The position numbers were made by a program, and so were the translations under genes. Below the pieces are notes generated by a model. It had not been told where the DNA came from. It saw only the letters and a list, made by a program, of their open reading frames with translations, and searched no databases. This document shows, piece by piece, positions 1 to 10,200 of a stretch of 42,683 nt of DNA. Position 1 is the stretch's first letter. The number at the start of each line of letters is the position of its first letter. Source of the DNA: Opitutia bacterium (GTDB lineage Bacteria; Verrucomicrobiota; Verrucomicrobiia; Opitutales; Coraliomargaritaceae); assembly GCA_029252625.1 (NCBI GenBank), contig JAQXBA010000167.1:1-42683 (forward strand), read 5' to 3'.

Positions 1-68
1 TGTGGGCGACTCGCCCACATTGATCCTGCGTTGCTGTAAAGGAGGGCGAGTCGCCCTCCCTCCTTTAC
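1..68. repeat. Pair of REP-like palindromes downstream of the respiratory operon
   Basis: Two palindromes lie side by side. Positions 1-19 have perfect 9-base arms TGTGGGCGA/TCGCCCACA around a central C. Positions 36-68 have 14-base arms starting GTAAAGGAGGGCGA; the right arm carries a 4-base CTCC bulge. Both share the core GGGCGA-N-TCGCCC. The same core recurs as a pair at 38109-38180, so this is a dispersed family and not a plain terminator: no T-run follows on either strand. The pair lies just beyond the end of the minus-strand operon, where it could protect or terminate the transcript. Seen: palindromes. Inferred: REP/BIME-like nature. Confidence 0.6.
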
Positions 69-123
69 CCTTTCCCGCTCATCGCCGATGAAGCACAAAA
101 AAACGATAGAAAGAGTTGAATTA

Positions 124-852
124 TTAGTGCGCCGCTATTGCTTCGGCTGGCACTGATTGTGCAGCAGCTGCTTCGGTTAGTGTTGTCTCGACTGCGCCCG
201 CTAGATTTTCGGACTCTGGCTCGGCGCTCAGATCCATGACCACCTCTTCAGCGGTCCAAGGTGTACCGCGTGAACCATATTGATCCATGTAGGCAACCAT
301 CGTCGCCTCAGTGACCTCGGAGGCTTGGTTGCCCCACGACTGTCGAATATAAGTCAACACGCCAGCAATCTCTAGTGGTTTCAAATTGAGACCATTTGGA
401 CCGAAGGCAGGCATGTTACCATTGTATTGACGACCAGCAACTTCGATGGGACCATTGAGTCCGTTAATCAAGATACGAGCGAGGCTCTCTTGATGGTCTG
501 TCACCCACTCCGAGCCTGCAAGTGGCGGAAACGCCCCAGCGATGCCCAGGCCAGTCGCTTGGTGACAAGCAGAACACTGCGCATTGTAGATCTTCGCACC
601 ACGATCAAACAATGATACTTGAACCACCGCGACCTCTGCATACGGGTTATAATCGAACGTGTAGGCTTCCTTATGGAAGTGACCGCCATACTGAATTAAA
701 TACACACCACCCCAGAAACACAGAGCAGCAAAGAGGAAAAGGATGAAAATTGGAACTGGCGAAGAGCCGTTGCTCGGCTCATCCTGCTCACGCATGAGGG
801 CGTCGTGCAGCTCTTGATCGCGGTTATCCTTAGTGTGTTGCTCGTCGCTCAT
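124..852 (-). CDS. Monoheme c-type cytochrome, CcoP-like, last gene of the ACIII operon
   Basis: A membrane-anchored cytochrome c of 242 residues. A hydrophilic N-terminus is followed by one membrane span at about residues 33-53 ([20 protein letters not shown]), then a cytochrome c domain with a single heme site CSACH near residue 95 and a probable distal Met in GNMPAFGP near residue 146. The tail is acidic and Ala-rich. Canonical CcoP has two CxxCH motifs; only one is present here. Its start codon overlaps the stop of the CcoO-like gene by one base (TAATG), so the two are probably translationally coupled. It likely receives electrons from complex III or the CcoO-like subunit and passes them on in the periplasm. 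The cytochrome c identity is certain; assignment as a CcoP descendant rests on gene order and the anchor. Confidence 0.85.
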   Translation of the reverse strand: MSDEQHTKDNRDQELHDALMREQDEPSNGSSPVPIFILFLFAALCFWGGVYLIQYGGHFHKEAYTFDYNPYAEVAVVQVSLFDRGAKIYNAQCSACHQATGLGIAGAFPPLAGSEWVTDHQESLARILINGLNGPIEVAGRQYNGNMPAFGPNGLNLKPLEIAGVLTYIRQSWGNQASEVTEATMVAYMDQYGSRGTPWTAEEVVMDLSAEPESENLAGAVETTLTEAAAAQSVPAEAIAAH

Positions 853-1505
853 TATTCAGAAATCTGTGCCTCTGGAAGGCTGTAGTTAAGTTGTAGACTG
901 AGCAAATACTCAACCAAAGCTTCGGCTCGATCAGTTGGGACTACTTCATATCCAGCCGCTGGTGCGTAATTCGAATCGGCTTCAAACTGCAACGCATGCA
1001 CCGACCCAGCGCCTTCAATCGCACGAGTTTCATAAAGAAACGCGTACTGTGGCATGGTCGAAACTCCACCCGATGTAATCTTAGGATTGTAGAGGTGTAG
1101 ATGGTGCCAGTTCGCATCGCTTTGGCGGTCACCGATGGTCATTAGGTCGGGGCCGACGCGCTGGCGACCGAGCAATACGGTGCCCTGAGTAACATAGTCG
1201 CGTGCGACTGTATGCCGCTTGCCCCACTCACGCTCAATATCCGAACCATAACCAGCTCGACGAACTTGCTGCGTGTGGCAATACACACAGCCCAAATCGG
1301 TGTAGACTGCTTTACCCTGCTGCGCCGATCCTGACATTTTCGCAGGATAGAGCGGATCACCGGCGACGGGGTTGCCGACTTCATCTAAAGTCTCGGTGGT
1401 TTGCGCTAGGCTACCGAGTTGAATATAACTACTGAGAACCAGACCCGTAAAGGAGAAGGCCAAGGCGATAAGGATCCCACAAAAAAGAAGCGGTAGATTT
1501 TTCAT
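852..1505 (-). CDS. ccoO: CcoO-like membrane-anchored monoheme cytochrome c
   Basis: 217 residues. One N-terminal span (about residues 4-27) anchors a periplasmic cytochrome c domain of the CcoO/FixO type. Heme is bound at CVYCH (about residue 74), followed by the family features QQVRR, a GPDL block (about residue 118) and WHHLHLYNP; the distal ligand is probably the Met of STMPQYAF (about residue 150). In cbb3 oxidases CcoO carries electrons from CcoP to CcoN. Here the partner CcoN-like protein has no heme or copper ligands, so the electron acceptor must be something else. The gene shares one base with the upstream ccoN-like stop, and a GGAGGG Shine-Dalgarno lies inside the end of that gene. 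Confidence 0.88.
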   Translation of the reverse strand: MKNLPLLFCGILIALAFSFTGLVLSSYIQLGSLAQTTETLDEVGNPVAGDPLYPAKMSGSAQQGKAVYTDLGCVYCHTQQVRRAGYGSDIEREWGKRHTVARDYVTQGTVLLGRQRVGPDLMTIGDRQSDANWHHLHLYNPKITSGGVSTMPQYAFLYETRAIEGAGSVHALQFEADSNYAPAAGYEVVPTDRAEALVEYLLSLQLNYSLPEAQISE

Positions 1506-2974
1506 TACGCTGCACCCTCCTGGTTGCCAGATTCAAGCAATGTGGGACCTTGTTTCGCACGGACGTAGCCGGTGGTGAATAGCATCCATAAGAAATTAAT
1601 GATAAAGGCGAGATGGCCAATTGCTAGGCAGACCACACCGATTGAACGAATTTGCAGCCACGGTAGCATATTTTGAACGACATCCAAGAACGGCAGCGTC
1701 GCGTCGTTCATTTGATTACCAGCGAGCCAACCGCCGACAATTAGTGACACCACGACAATTGTAATACCGAACGCACTGCCCCAGAAGTGACAGTAAATTA
1801 AGCGGGTGGACGGCCACTCGCGCTTGGTTAAACGAGGTAACATATAGTAAAGACCACCGAACATCACCATAGAGAAGAATGCATAGACCAGGTGCTGATC
1901 TTGACCGATGGAAAAAGTCGTAAAATGCGTAATCACGTTGACCGATCGAAACGCCATCAACGAACCGACCATATTGGCAAAGAAGTAAGACAACACACCA
2001 AACATGACGAAACGAAGCGCTGGGCTGCGCCACACTACGGCACGTTCACCTTTCACGGAAAGATACAAGTTGAGTGCCACGGTAATCACCGGCACGACCA
2101 TCATCACCGCAGCAACGATACTCACAGAACTGATCCAAACAGGAATTGGGCCACCGATCAACTGCACCATACCAGTCCAGCTACCAAGCAGCGCTAGAGA
2201 AACAAAACCGAGCAAGGCTAGCGTATAAGAATGAATCGGACGCCCAATCACCTTAGGGATCACATAATACGCGGTCGCCAAAGCCATCGGTGTGAGCCAC
2301 AGATTCTGAAAACTGTAGGCAAACCAGCTGCTGGTAATCGACTGTACCACGCCACGCGCGGGGAACCAAACAACCATGAACTCGGCGATCATGTAGATCC
2401 ACGGAAACCAGAAAAACGCAGCGAGGATGTACCATTGCGAGACATACACGCCCTGCCCTTGCCGAGCACGGAAAGCCAGAATACCCCAAGCGCCGATCAA
2501 CGCGTAAGAAATCAATAGCAGCGGCGTTGCATAAGCAGGGATTTCCAAGAACTCAGCCCCGGTCAAGTCGCCCGCAAGGATACCTAGGATACCGACCTTT
2601 AGACCGAAATTCCAAAATAAGCCTGCGACAATCAACAGACCACCGCTGCGAATGGGTGACAGTGACAAGCGAGCCATAATCCAAAGCCCGATTGCGAAAA
2701 TCACATTGCACCCCCATCCAAACAGCATCGCGTTGGTTGCAGCAGGATAGAGACGGCCGTAAGTAACGAATTCGCAACCAGACATAAAACCTGGCAGATA
2801 CGACTGTAAGGCAGTGATCAGCGTCAAGCCGGTACCGACGAGGAGCCAGAGGATCGCGGCGATCACGAAAAACAGCGCTGGGAACCGGATGGAAGCATCG
2901 ATCTCACTCAGCACCGAGCGCACATTGGCGTCCGTGGAAGTGGATTGAGAGTTGGACTGGGGAGCGATGCTCAT
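1505..2974 (-). CDS. CcoN-like heme-copper oxidase subunit I homologue lacking all cofactor ligands
   Basis: 489 residues, about 12 membrane spans, clearly of the cbb3 subunit I fold: [17 protein letters not shown] (72-88), an AYYVIPK block (235-241), [12 protein letters not shown] (346-357) and [11 protein letters not shown] (372-382) match the family without gaps. Yet the ligand positions differ. The heme b His in the RPLHTN motif is Ala79; the first CuB His is Tyr220; the CuB His-His pair is Val270-Gln271; the heme b3 and heme b His residues of the GHVHSG motif are Gln358 and Gln360. Only the non-ligand His350 remains. I therefore do not expect oxygen reduction; a structural or docking role between complex III and cytochromes is an inference. 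A longer reading frame reaches 3166, but ATG 2974 avoids overlap with the upstream gene and gives the expected N-terminus. Confidence 0.85.
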   Translation of the reverse strand: MSIAPQSNSQSTSTDANVRSVLSEIDASIRFPALFFVIAAILWLLVGTGLTLITALQSYLPGFMSGCEFVTYGRLYPAATNAMLFGWGCNVIFAIGLWIMARLSLSPIRSGGLLIVAGLFWNFGLKVGILGILAGDLTGAEFLEIPAYATPLLLISYALIGAWGILAFRARQGQGVYVSQWYILAAFFWFPWIYMIAEFMVVWFPARGVVQSITSSWFAYSFQNLWLTPMALATAYYVIPKVIGRPIHSYTLALLGFVSLALLGSWTGMVQLIGGPIPVWISSVSIVAAVMMVVPVITVALNLYLSVKGERAVVWRSPALRFVMFGVLSYFFANMVGSLMAFRSVNVITHFTTFSIGQDQHLVYAFFSMVMFGGLYYMLPRLTKREWPSTRLIYCHFWGSAFGITIVVVSLIVGGWLAGNQMNDATLPFLDVVQNMLPWLQIRSIGVVCLAIGHLAFIINFLWMLFTTGYVRAKQGPTLLESGNQEGAA

Positions 2975-2996
2975 GAAGAATGAATGCTTCGAGTGA

Positions 2997-3287
2997 TTAG
3001 TGCGCTGCCTGGTAGGCCGCCACGGTCGAATCCATCGCATCCACAATTGGGATACGCACGATACCAGCTTCTGCGTCAATGACTTCGAAACCGACGAGCT
3101 TTGCCATCCCTGCAGCGCGTGCTTGGTCTGACTTAGCTTGGCGCTCCTCGTTTGCTGCCTGATCAATCGGATCCGGACGGCTAGGTAAGTAAGCGACGAA
3201 GAGAATCGCGGCGAATGCTAAGATCGCGCCAATGATACCGACGAGTGAGAGCAGACGACTGCTGTTAGATAATTCTGGTTGAGACAT
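2997..3287 (-). CDS. Small single-span membrane protein between actF and the ccoN-like gene
   Basis: 96 residues with no recognised family. A short polar N-terminus leads to one membrane helix at about residues 11-31 (LLSLVGIIGAILAFAAILFV), then a soluble part of about 60 residues rich in Ala, Glu, Asp and Lys. It has no Cys or His, so it cannot bind heme or Fe-S. It sits 6 bp after actF and 22 bp before the ccoN-like start, inside the operon. Other ACIII complexes have small extra subunits (ActG, ActH), and oxidases have small helical subunits, so an accessory subunit bridging the two modules is plausible but unproven. Confidence 0.75.
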   Translation of the reverse strand: MSQPELSNSSRLLSLVGIIGAILAFAAILFVAYLPSRPDPIDQAANEERQAKSDQARAAGMAKLVGFEVIDAEAGIVRIPIVDAMDSTVAAYQAAH

Positions 3288-3293
3288 CTTAAA

Positions 3294-4568
3294 TTACTCA
3301 GAGTAGTTGATGGAAATTGCGATATTCGGGTCACGAATAGGAATCGGCTCGGCTTTCTTGGTGCTGCGGCAGAATGCATAAATGCAAATGCCACCGATAC
3401 CAACCAGCGAAGCGATATCCACCCAGCAGACAGAGAACTGACGAACCAAGTAACCCGCTGCGTGAGCGTCTGGGTTGACCAGCTTACCGGGAATGATATT
3501 CCAGTAGAGATCGAGCAGGTGGAAAGTTAGAATCCAGATAGAGATAGCAACGGTGCGCCAAACAACGGTCTTGGTCTTATACCAAAGCAGGCAGAGGAAC
3601 GGCGTGAGGAAGTGACCAAAGATCAACCCCATGCTCACCCACCACCAAGAATTGGTGGTGCCATCGAAGTTCATTTCGCGCAGATTATACCAGAAGGTTT
3701 CTTCCGGAATATTCGCACTGTAGATCAAGAAATACTGAGAGAAACTGATGTAAGCCCAGAAAATGGTAAACGTCAGCATCAAGCAGCCCAGATCGTAACG
3801 GTGCGCCTGCTTCAAAATACCCTTCAAGTAGCCTTTCGATGCAAGCACCACTGTCAGGATGACTAAGATGGCGAGTGCAGCACGCATGGATGCGGCGAAG
3901 AACCACACACCATACATAGTTGAGAACCAGTGGTATTCGAGCGATTTGAACCAGTCAATTGCACCGAGCGTCATTGCAACCGCACAGATGAAGAGTCCAA
4001 CTGAAGACAGCGCATGTGCTTTGGTGGTGTTCTTAATATCGCCAGTCTGATCGGTATTGAACGACCACTTACGCAGTAAGCTCGTGATGAGGATGAAAAC
4101 GCCAAAGATAGCCAATACACGGACGACAAAGAAATTGATGTTCAGGTAAGGTTGCTTCCAAGTGTAGATCGCATCTTCACCGACAGTGCCATGACCAGGC
4201 AGTTCATTGAGTCCACTCATCCATTTCCACAGCAGACCAGGATTCTCATGAAAGAGCGGAATCGCCAACAATGGCAGGAAAAGTAACAACAACCATGGGA
4301 ATGCTGCCATGCCGTGCTCACATTGACGGCGAATGATAACTGGCCAGCGTGCATAGAATACATACCAGATCAAAGTTAGAAATGTCATGCCGATGGCGAT
4401 GGACATCCAGAAACCGATACCGAGAAGCCAACCCATAAATGGGCGTGCGTCACTTTCGTTCCAACCTTGCAATAGGCCAAACGCAGCGAGTGCGATGCCG
4501 ATGAGGCCAACAATGAGAGCGATGCTCCCTACTTTGTTTGCTTGAGCGTGATGTGCGTCCGAACTCAT
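3294..4568 (-). CDS. actF: Alternative complex III subunit ActF (NrfD/PsrC-like membrane protein)
   Basis: 424 residues, about ten membrane helices, related to the NrfD/PsrC family and paralogous to ActC. It forms the second large membrane subunit of alternative complex III (ACIII), a quinol:cytochrome c/oxidase oxidoreductase unrelated to the bc1 complex. Family-typical stretches include the helix-loop around WFKSLEYHWFSTMYGVWFFA (about residues 165-184), a common ACIII signature, and a late His/Trp-rich helix (LTFHLLDLYWNIIP). The gene begins 4 bp after actE. A weak AGGA lies about 12 bases before ATG. ActF has no cofactor motif of its own. Membership of ACIII is secure from gene order ActA to ActF. 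Confidence 0.92.
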   Translation of the reverse strand: MSSDAHHAQANKVGSIALIVGLIGIALAAFGLLQGWNESDARPFMGWLLGIGFWMSIAIGMTFLTLIWYVFYARWPVIIRRQCEHGMAAFPWLLLLFLPLLAIPLFHENPGLLWKWMSGLNELPGHGTVGEDAIYTWKQPYLNINFFVVRVLAIFGVFILITSLLRKWSFNTDQTGDIKNTTKAHALSSVGLFICAVAMTLGAIDWFKSLEYHWFSTMYGVWFFAASMRAALAILVILTVVLASKGYLKGILKQAHRYDLGCLMLTFTIFWAYISFSQYFLIYSANIPEETFWYNLREMNFDGTTNSWWWVSMGLIFGHFLTPFLCLLWYKTKTVVWRTVAISIWILTFHLLDLYWNIIPGKLVNPDAHAAGYLVRQFSVCWVDIASLVGIGGICIYAFCRSTKKAEPIPIRDPNIAISINYSE

Positions 4569-4572
4569 AGTA

Positions 4573-5226
4573 TTAAAATCCTAACTCTGTGCGTTGTGCT
4601 TTGGAGAGATCCTTAGCGTCAGCGAATTGTGAGCGTTGCAGTGCCCGAACATATAGGACGATAGCCCAACGTTCTTCGGGAGAAATGCTTCCATCCAAAG
4701 GAAGCATGAGCCCCTTACCGTTGGTGATAACATCGTAAATGTAGCCATCTTCAACGCCGCGAAGACGATCGTCATGGTAACTCGCTGCGAGCACGCCATA
4801 TGGCTTAGTCACACCATTACCGTCTCCAGCTGCACCGTGGCAGACAGTACAAAAGATGTCATACTTCGCCTTGCCTTCAGCCATGAGCGCGTGGCTCACT
4901 TCGATTGGCACAGTCTTAACGAAGGTGCCATCAGCCTGCTTACCTTGATTAAAAGCGATGTCACCGAGTGTCTTATCTTCGAACCCAGCAGAAAAAACTT
5001 CTGCTTGGTTGAAGTAATTTCCACGGGCAACCGTCTTAGCTGGTACTGGGCGATCATTGCGACCATCGCTAAAATACTCGTTTTCAGCCTGCGGCTTATA
5101 GCGCGCTTGCCGATCCATGTCTGGGAAGACTTCGAGGGGTGGTTTAGTGCTGTGCGAGCCGCGGAAGCCGAGTATCGACACCGCTGCTACGATCGCAAAA
5201 ATATAGAGTGCTAAAAAGATACGCAT
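4573..5226 (-). CDS. actE: Alternative complex III monoheme cytochrome c subunit ActE
   Basis: 217 residues. An N-terminal hydrophobic segment (about residues 3-22) acts as anchor or signal, followed by a periplasmic cytochrome c domain with one CTVCHGAAGDGNG heme site (about residue 126) and a likely distal Met in LMLPLDGSISPEE (about residue 173). The WAIVLYVRALQ C-terminal helix is typical of class I cytochromes c in these clusters. In ACIII, ActE carries the outward heme and passes electrons to the oxidase or to soluble carriers. The gene follows actD after 9 bp and precedes actF by 4 bp. No Shine-Dalgarno is visible. Confidence 0.92.
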   Translation of the reverse strand: MRIFLALYIFAIVAAVSILGFRGSHSTKPPLEVFPDMDRQARYKPQAENEYFSDGRNDRPVPAKTVARGNYFNQAEVFSAGFEDKTLGDIAFNQGKQADGTFVKTVPIEVSHALMAEGKAKYDIFCTVCHGAAGDGNGVTKPYGVLAASYHDDRLRGVEDGYIYDVITNGKGLMLPLDGSISPEERWAIVLYVRALQRSQFADAKDLSKAQRTELGF

Positions 5227-5235
5227 GATACTGTT

Positions 5236-5772
5236 CTACGCTGAGACCTCCTCGATGTCGGTTCCACCAATTTCCTCTAGAAATTGACGTGTGGCGACCG
5301 GATCAAACTTCGAATCACGCGCTTCAATAGCGATGATGAGTCGATCACCAGAGACCTCTAAGAACTTTTCGTTATTGAAAAGCGGGTTATAGTGCTGAGG
5401 TAACAAATTTGTGATAAACATTCCACCGAGCGTACCAAACGCGGACAACAGAATGGTCAACTCATACATGATGGGGAACGGGAAAACCAAACTGAAGAAA
5501 GGTTGGCCACCTATAATGAGCGGGTAGTCGTAGGCATTCATAAACCAGACGATGATGATGCCGAGCGAAAAACCTGTGATACCGCCACAAAAAGTGAACA
5601 CTGGCACCCTCGAGCGCCCCTGACCTTGTGCGGCAGGCATCCCATGTACAGGGAACGATGAATACGTATCCCATTTTTTGTAACCAGCATCCCTCACTTT
5701 TTCTGCTGCATGAAAGAAAGCAGGTGTGTTCGGGAAGGTCGCGAGAATTCCGTGTGTTTCAGATTCAGACAT
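5236..5772 (-). CDS. actD: Alternative complex III subunit ActD (DUF3341 family)
   Basis: 178 residues. A soluble N-terminal part ([37 protein letters not shown], residues 8-44 in outline) precedes two membrane helices at about 60-80 and 95-122, then a soluble tail ending in an acidic stretch. This is the layout of ActD/DUF3341, a cofactor-free membrane subunit that supports ActC in ACIII. Its ATG overlaps the actC stop by one base, and a strong GGAGGG lies about 8 bases upstream inside actC, a clear case of translational coupling. Confidence 0.92.
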   Translation of the reverse strand: MSESETHGILATFPNTPAFFHAAEKVRDAGYKKWDTYSSFPVHGMPAAQGQGRSRVPVFTFCGGITGFSLGIIIVWFMNAYDYPLIIGGQPFFSLVFPFPIMYELTILLSAFGTLGGMFITNLLPQHYNPLFNNEKFLEVSGDRLIIAIEARDSKFDPVATRQFLEEIGGTDIEEVSA

Positions 5773-7271
5773 TAGTGTTGCCCTCCTTTTTCTTCGTCAT
5801 GGTGGCCATGCGGATCCGCCGCAGGCATCACAAATTTAACTTCAGCGATCGGCATAATTGGCAAGAAGCGTAGGAATAAGAGAAATAATACGCTGAACAA
5901 ACCAAAGGTACCAAAGAAGGTTAGAATATCGACCATTGTCGGTGAATAATAACCCCAACTACTTGGCATAAAATCATTGGCCAGTGAAGTCACAGTAATT
6001 ACGAAACGCTCGAACCACATGCCAACGTTGATGAAGATCGACATGACCCAAACCATCGCGGTGTTGCAGCGCACTTTCTTGAACCAAAAAAGCTGAGGAG
6101 TGAAAACGTTGCAGCTAAACATCATCAAGTAAGCCCACCAGTATTGGCCGAAGGCGCGATTGATGAAAGCAAAGCTCTCGTATGGATTCGCACCATACCA
6201 AGCGATGAAGAACTCCATGATGTAAGCGTAACCAACAATCGAACCAGTGCCCAAGCAGATCTTACACATGTTGTCGATGTGACGCTGTGTAATGAGATCA
6301 TGCAAACCGTAAAGCGCACGAAGTGGCAACATCAAGGTGAGCACCATACCAAAACCAGAGAAAATCGCACCAGCCACGAAGTATGGTGGAAAGATAGTGG
6401 TGTGCCAACCCGGCAACACCGCTAAGGCGAAGTCAAAGGAGACGATGGTATGCACCGAAAGAACCAGAGGGGTGGAGATACCAGCAAGCACCAAATAAGC
6501 CATTTCATAGTTGCGCCAGTGGTTACCAGCATTGCGCCAGCCCATTGCAGCCACACCATAAAAATATTTACGAAAGACATCCATACTCTTGGTCATGAAG
6601 CCACAACCTTCGTAAGCGCCTTTGGTCAGACGTTGGATCGCACGGTCGCGAAGCACGCCGAGATCAGGAATCATGCCCATGTACCAGAATAACACTGAGA
6701 CTGTTCCGTAAGTGGAAACCGCGAATACGTCCCATTCCAATGGAGAGCGGAACTGCGGCCAGATGCCATTGGAATTTGGAATGGGAAATAACCACCAGCC
6801 GAACCAAACACGACCAACATGGAACAACGGGAAGATACCCGCGCAAACCACCGCGAAAATCGTCATAGCCTCGGCCGCTCGATTAATTGAGGTTCGCCAC
6901 CCCTGTTTCAATAAACATAGAACGGCGGAAATTAGCGTTCCAGCGTGGCCTATACCAATCCAGAAGACGAAGTTAACAATCGCCCAACCCCAGTTGATCG
7001 GATTTGCTAATCCCCACACACCGACACCAGAACTGACAAGCCAAAGAAGGCCCATACCAGTAAAGGATGCAGTCACTAGCGCAATCGCCATACAGACCCA
7101 CCACCACATCGGGGTTTTTGTCTCGACGATGCGGCAGATCTTATCAGTGACCCAGTTGAAATCACGATCATTCGTGACAAGGGGCTGTTCGTGCAGCTCA
7201 GCGGGTTGCACTTTAGCCAACAAGGCGGCCTGAGTTGCGTCCAATGAACTCTCTTGAGTAGTCGTAGCCAT
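5772..7271 (-). CDS. actC: Alternative complex III quinol-binding membrane subunit ActC (NrfD-like)
   Basis: 499 residues with about ten membrane helices, of the NrfD/PsrC family. It anchors ActB and is the likely menaquinol oxidation site of the complex. Recognisable ActC features are the [32 protein letters not shown] region (about 110-140), [20 protein letters not shown] (about 151-170), and [31 protein letters not shown] (about 280-310). The soluble C-terminus ends in a His/Glu-rich patch [12 protein letters not shown]. It starts 23 bp after actB; the leader is AT-rich without Shine-Dalgarno. Confidence 0.94.
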   Translation of the reverse strand: MATTTQESSLDATQAALLAKVQPAELHEQPLVTNDRDFNWVTDKICRIVETKTPMWWWVCMAIALVTASFTGMGLLWLVSSGVGVWGLANPINWGWAIVNFVFWIGIGHAGTLISAVLCLLKQGWRTSINRAAEAMTIFAVVCAGIFPLFHVGRVWFGWWLFPIPNSNGIWPQFRSPLEWDVFAVSTYGTVSVLFWYMGMIPDLGVLRDRAIQRLTKGAYEGCGFMTKSMDVFRKYFYGVAAMGWRNAGNHWRNYEMAYLVLAGISTPLVLSVHTIVSFDFALAVLPGWHTTIFPPYFVAGAIFSGFGMVLTLMLPLRALYGLHDLITQRHIDNMCKICLGTGSIVGYAYIMEFFIAWYGANPYESFAFINRAFGQYWWAYLMMFSCNVFTPQLFWFKKVRCNTAMVWVMSIFINVGMWFERFVITVTSLANDFMPSSWGYYSPTMVDILTFFGTFGLFSVLFLLFLRFLPIMPIAEVKFVMPAADPHGHHDEEKGGQH

Positions 7272-7294
7272 TTTAATAGGTTCGCAGTTAGAAA

Positions 7295-10200
7295 TTAGTG
7301 AGCGGGATGCGCTTCTTCAGAGTGGGAGGAATGATCGTGACCGTGATCATTATGCGCAGGTGCTGCATGTGGATCGTGGCTTGCATCGTGGTCGTCGCTA
7401 GCTTGAGCAACATGCTCGCTGCCATGATCACCACCGTGGTCGTCACCATGACTACCATGTCCATAACGCTCATCGTATTGAGCGTAGGCGTATGGTTTTT
7501 CGTAAGCATCCGGCATCTCAGGATTCGGATTACGCAGTCGAGCCAAGTAAGTGGTGCGTGGTCGGGCATTCAGATATCCAAGCACCGAGTAGTTACGGTC
7601 ACTTGCCTTCATCTGAGAGACTTCAGAGTTCGCATCCGAAATGTCACCAAATGTGATGGCATCGGTTGGGCAAGCCTGTTGGCAAGCCACCTTGATGTTA
7701 CCATCCGCGATGCGAATGTCGTCAGAAGCTCCAGCGAGACGCTTTTGCTCAATCTTAGCAGATTCGATCCGCTGCGTGCAGAATGTGCACTTCTCCATGA
7801 CTCCGCGCATACGCACAGTAACATTTGGATTCGCCTGCATCTTCTCAAGTTCTGGCTCATCGACAGGACCGAGTGGACCCTTGTAAACTTCACCGATTTG
7901 ACGTTTGTTCCAATCGAAGAAATTAAAGCGACGCACCTTATACGGGCAATTGTTCGCGCAATAGCGGGTGCCGACGCAACGGTTGTAAGCCATGGTGTTG
8001 AGACCGGAAGAATCATGTACGGTGGCATTCACAGGGCAAACCTGCTCACACGGTGCATTTTCACAGTGCTGACACATCATGCCCATGAAGGACACTTGCA
8101 CGTCGTCTGGCACTTCAGTCTGATCGTATTTCTCAGCTGAGAAATAACGGTCAATACGCATCCAGTGCATCTCACGTCCACGCAGGACTTGGTCCTTACC
8201 AACGATTGGCACATTATTTTCACTTTGGCAGGCAACGACACAAGCCGTGCAACCGATGCAACTATTCAAATCAATTGCCATCCCCCACTGCTGCGGGATC
8301 GGAAATTTATCCTCGTTGTCCTTCCAAACTTTTACGTTCGGCAGTGGCTTGGAGAATGCTGGGTGCTCATAAGCGGAGTTACCACGATACTGGTTGATCG
8401 ACTTTTCTTGAAGCGATTTATCGGCATCTTTCGCGTAATTCGATGGGGCGTGTGACTCGACCCCTACCTTGTTAGCGAAATCAGGTGTTTCAGCGTAACC
8501 GGCAGCTGTGTTCTCGCGAACCAGTGCGCGGCCTTCCATCGACCAGTGTTCTTGCGTATTCGCGAGGTGATATGTCTTTTCAGTCAGCTTGATCGAGCCA
8601 CCGAGCGCGCAACCAAGGCTAGCAGAGGTGCGTACCGCGTAGGCATCAAAGCCAACACCTTGACCCACTCGACCGACGACCTTGCGGCCCATCCCGAGTG
8701 GCAGCACTACGGTATAGTTTGCAAGACCTGGCACAACGTGGATCGGTGCTTCAATCGTGACGCCGTTAACAGTCAATTCGACAACAACCGCTTCTTCCTT
8801 ACCACGCCGGAAGTTCGCCTTGTTTGTTTGAAGTGTGCCCTTCGCCGCCTTGAAGAACTCACTGTCCTTGTTCATTGGCTTCTTGGACGGAAAGATCTGA
8901 ATGCCTTGAGCACTTTCAAGTTCCTTCGCAAGTGTTGGGCTGATCTGAATGGCATTATCCCAAGTCAACTTGGTGATCGGATCTGGACACTCCATCATCC
9001 AACCATTGTTGGCGAAGCTACCATCGAAAGCGTGTGAGCTCGGAGCGAAACGCACTTCGAGCTTATCCGCGCTGAGTTCGTAAGCAGTCAAGCCGTCCAC
9101 CTTAACGGCGGCGAAATCTACCTGAAGAGACACTGCCTTGTAAGCAGAACCTTCGAGCACACCGTCACTCAAAAATTTATTATAATCGCTACCACCTTGG
9201 GCCGCGAAGGTCGCTTGGGCGATCGAATAAGCATCGGTAACCGACGCACCTGCAAATCGGGCCAACACTTCCAAATCATTAAAAGTATCAAATAGCGGCT
9301 CAATCATTGGCTGCACCGGAACCAGTGTGCCATTGAATGTGCGTCCATCGCCCCAAGACTCTAAGTAATGCGAGCGTGCAATGAAGACGTTTGCGGCCTC
9401 AGCAGTTTCGTTGATCGAACCGCCGATGTAGATGCTCTCAGTTGCTTGTGCTTGAGCTTCGGGCCAGTTCAAATCGATCGGTGCGTCATAAACTGGGTTA
9501 CCGCCAAGGATAACGAGTGTCTCGACATCGCCTTGATTCAAGCGAGCTGCAGCAACCGCGATGCCCTGCTCTGCAGCGGACACTTCCACGTAGTTGATCG
9601 GAGCAGAAAGTGCTTCGTTAATCGCAATGACGATCGCATGAACCGCTTTGGGAAGGTGCTCACCAGCGATGATGATCGAATGGCCGGCATGATCAACTAG
9701 GTCAGTTGCGCAAGCATCGACCCATTGAGCGTCGACCTTAAGCGAAGCACCGACCTTGGCTAGTTCAGCAGCCAAATGACCACCGACATGCTTCTTCTCG
9801 AGAATTGCCGCACCGACTTGAGCGATGAATGCGCCCATTTGGCTAGAGCTGAGACGCAGACGGTGATCAGCCATAGAGCCAGTCGACGTCAGCGTGCTCT
9901 CGACCGAGTAGAGGCGGCTCATCTTGCTCGCATCCTTCGAATCCTTGACCTTACGAGTCTTGGTAAAGTCGCGTGCTTGACTCAAAGAACCGTCAGCATT
10001 GATGAGGAACTCAGCGTCGAGTGCGAGCACTCGTTGCGCCTTGGTAAATTCTGGAAGTGCGCGCAGTGACTGACCAAAAACTGCCAGTGCAGCCTGCTCG
10101 GAATTGCTTTGATCAATCGCAGTATTCTCAGTCCAAGTCGCTTGCGGAAAGGCTTGTTTGATTTGCTTAACCAATGCCGCACGACTAGGCGATGTGCTTG

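Noticed and set aside
1505-2974. Calling the ccoN-like gene a working cbb3 oxidase subunit I
   Set aside because: None of the six His ligands is present, so catalysis cannot be supported.
2975-3166. N-terminal extension of the ccoN-like gene up to 3166
   Set aside because: It overlaps the 96-residue gene and its translation is rich in Arg, Gln and Ser with no family match; ATG 2974 fits.
7298-8140. Long plus-strand frame of 280 residues opposite actB
   Set aside because: Antisense shadow of a strongly supported Fe-S gene, without any recognisable motif.
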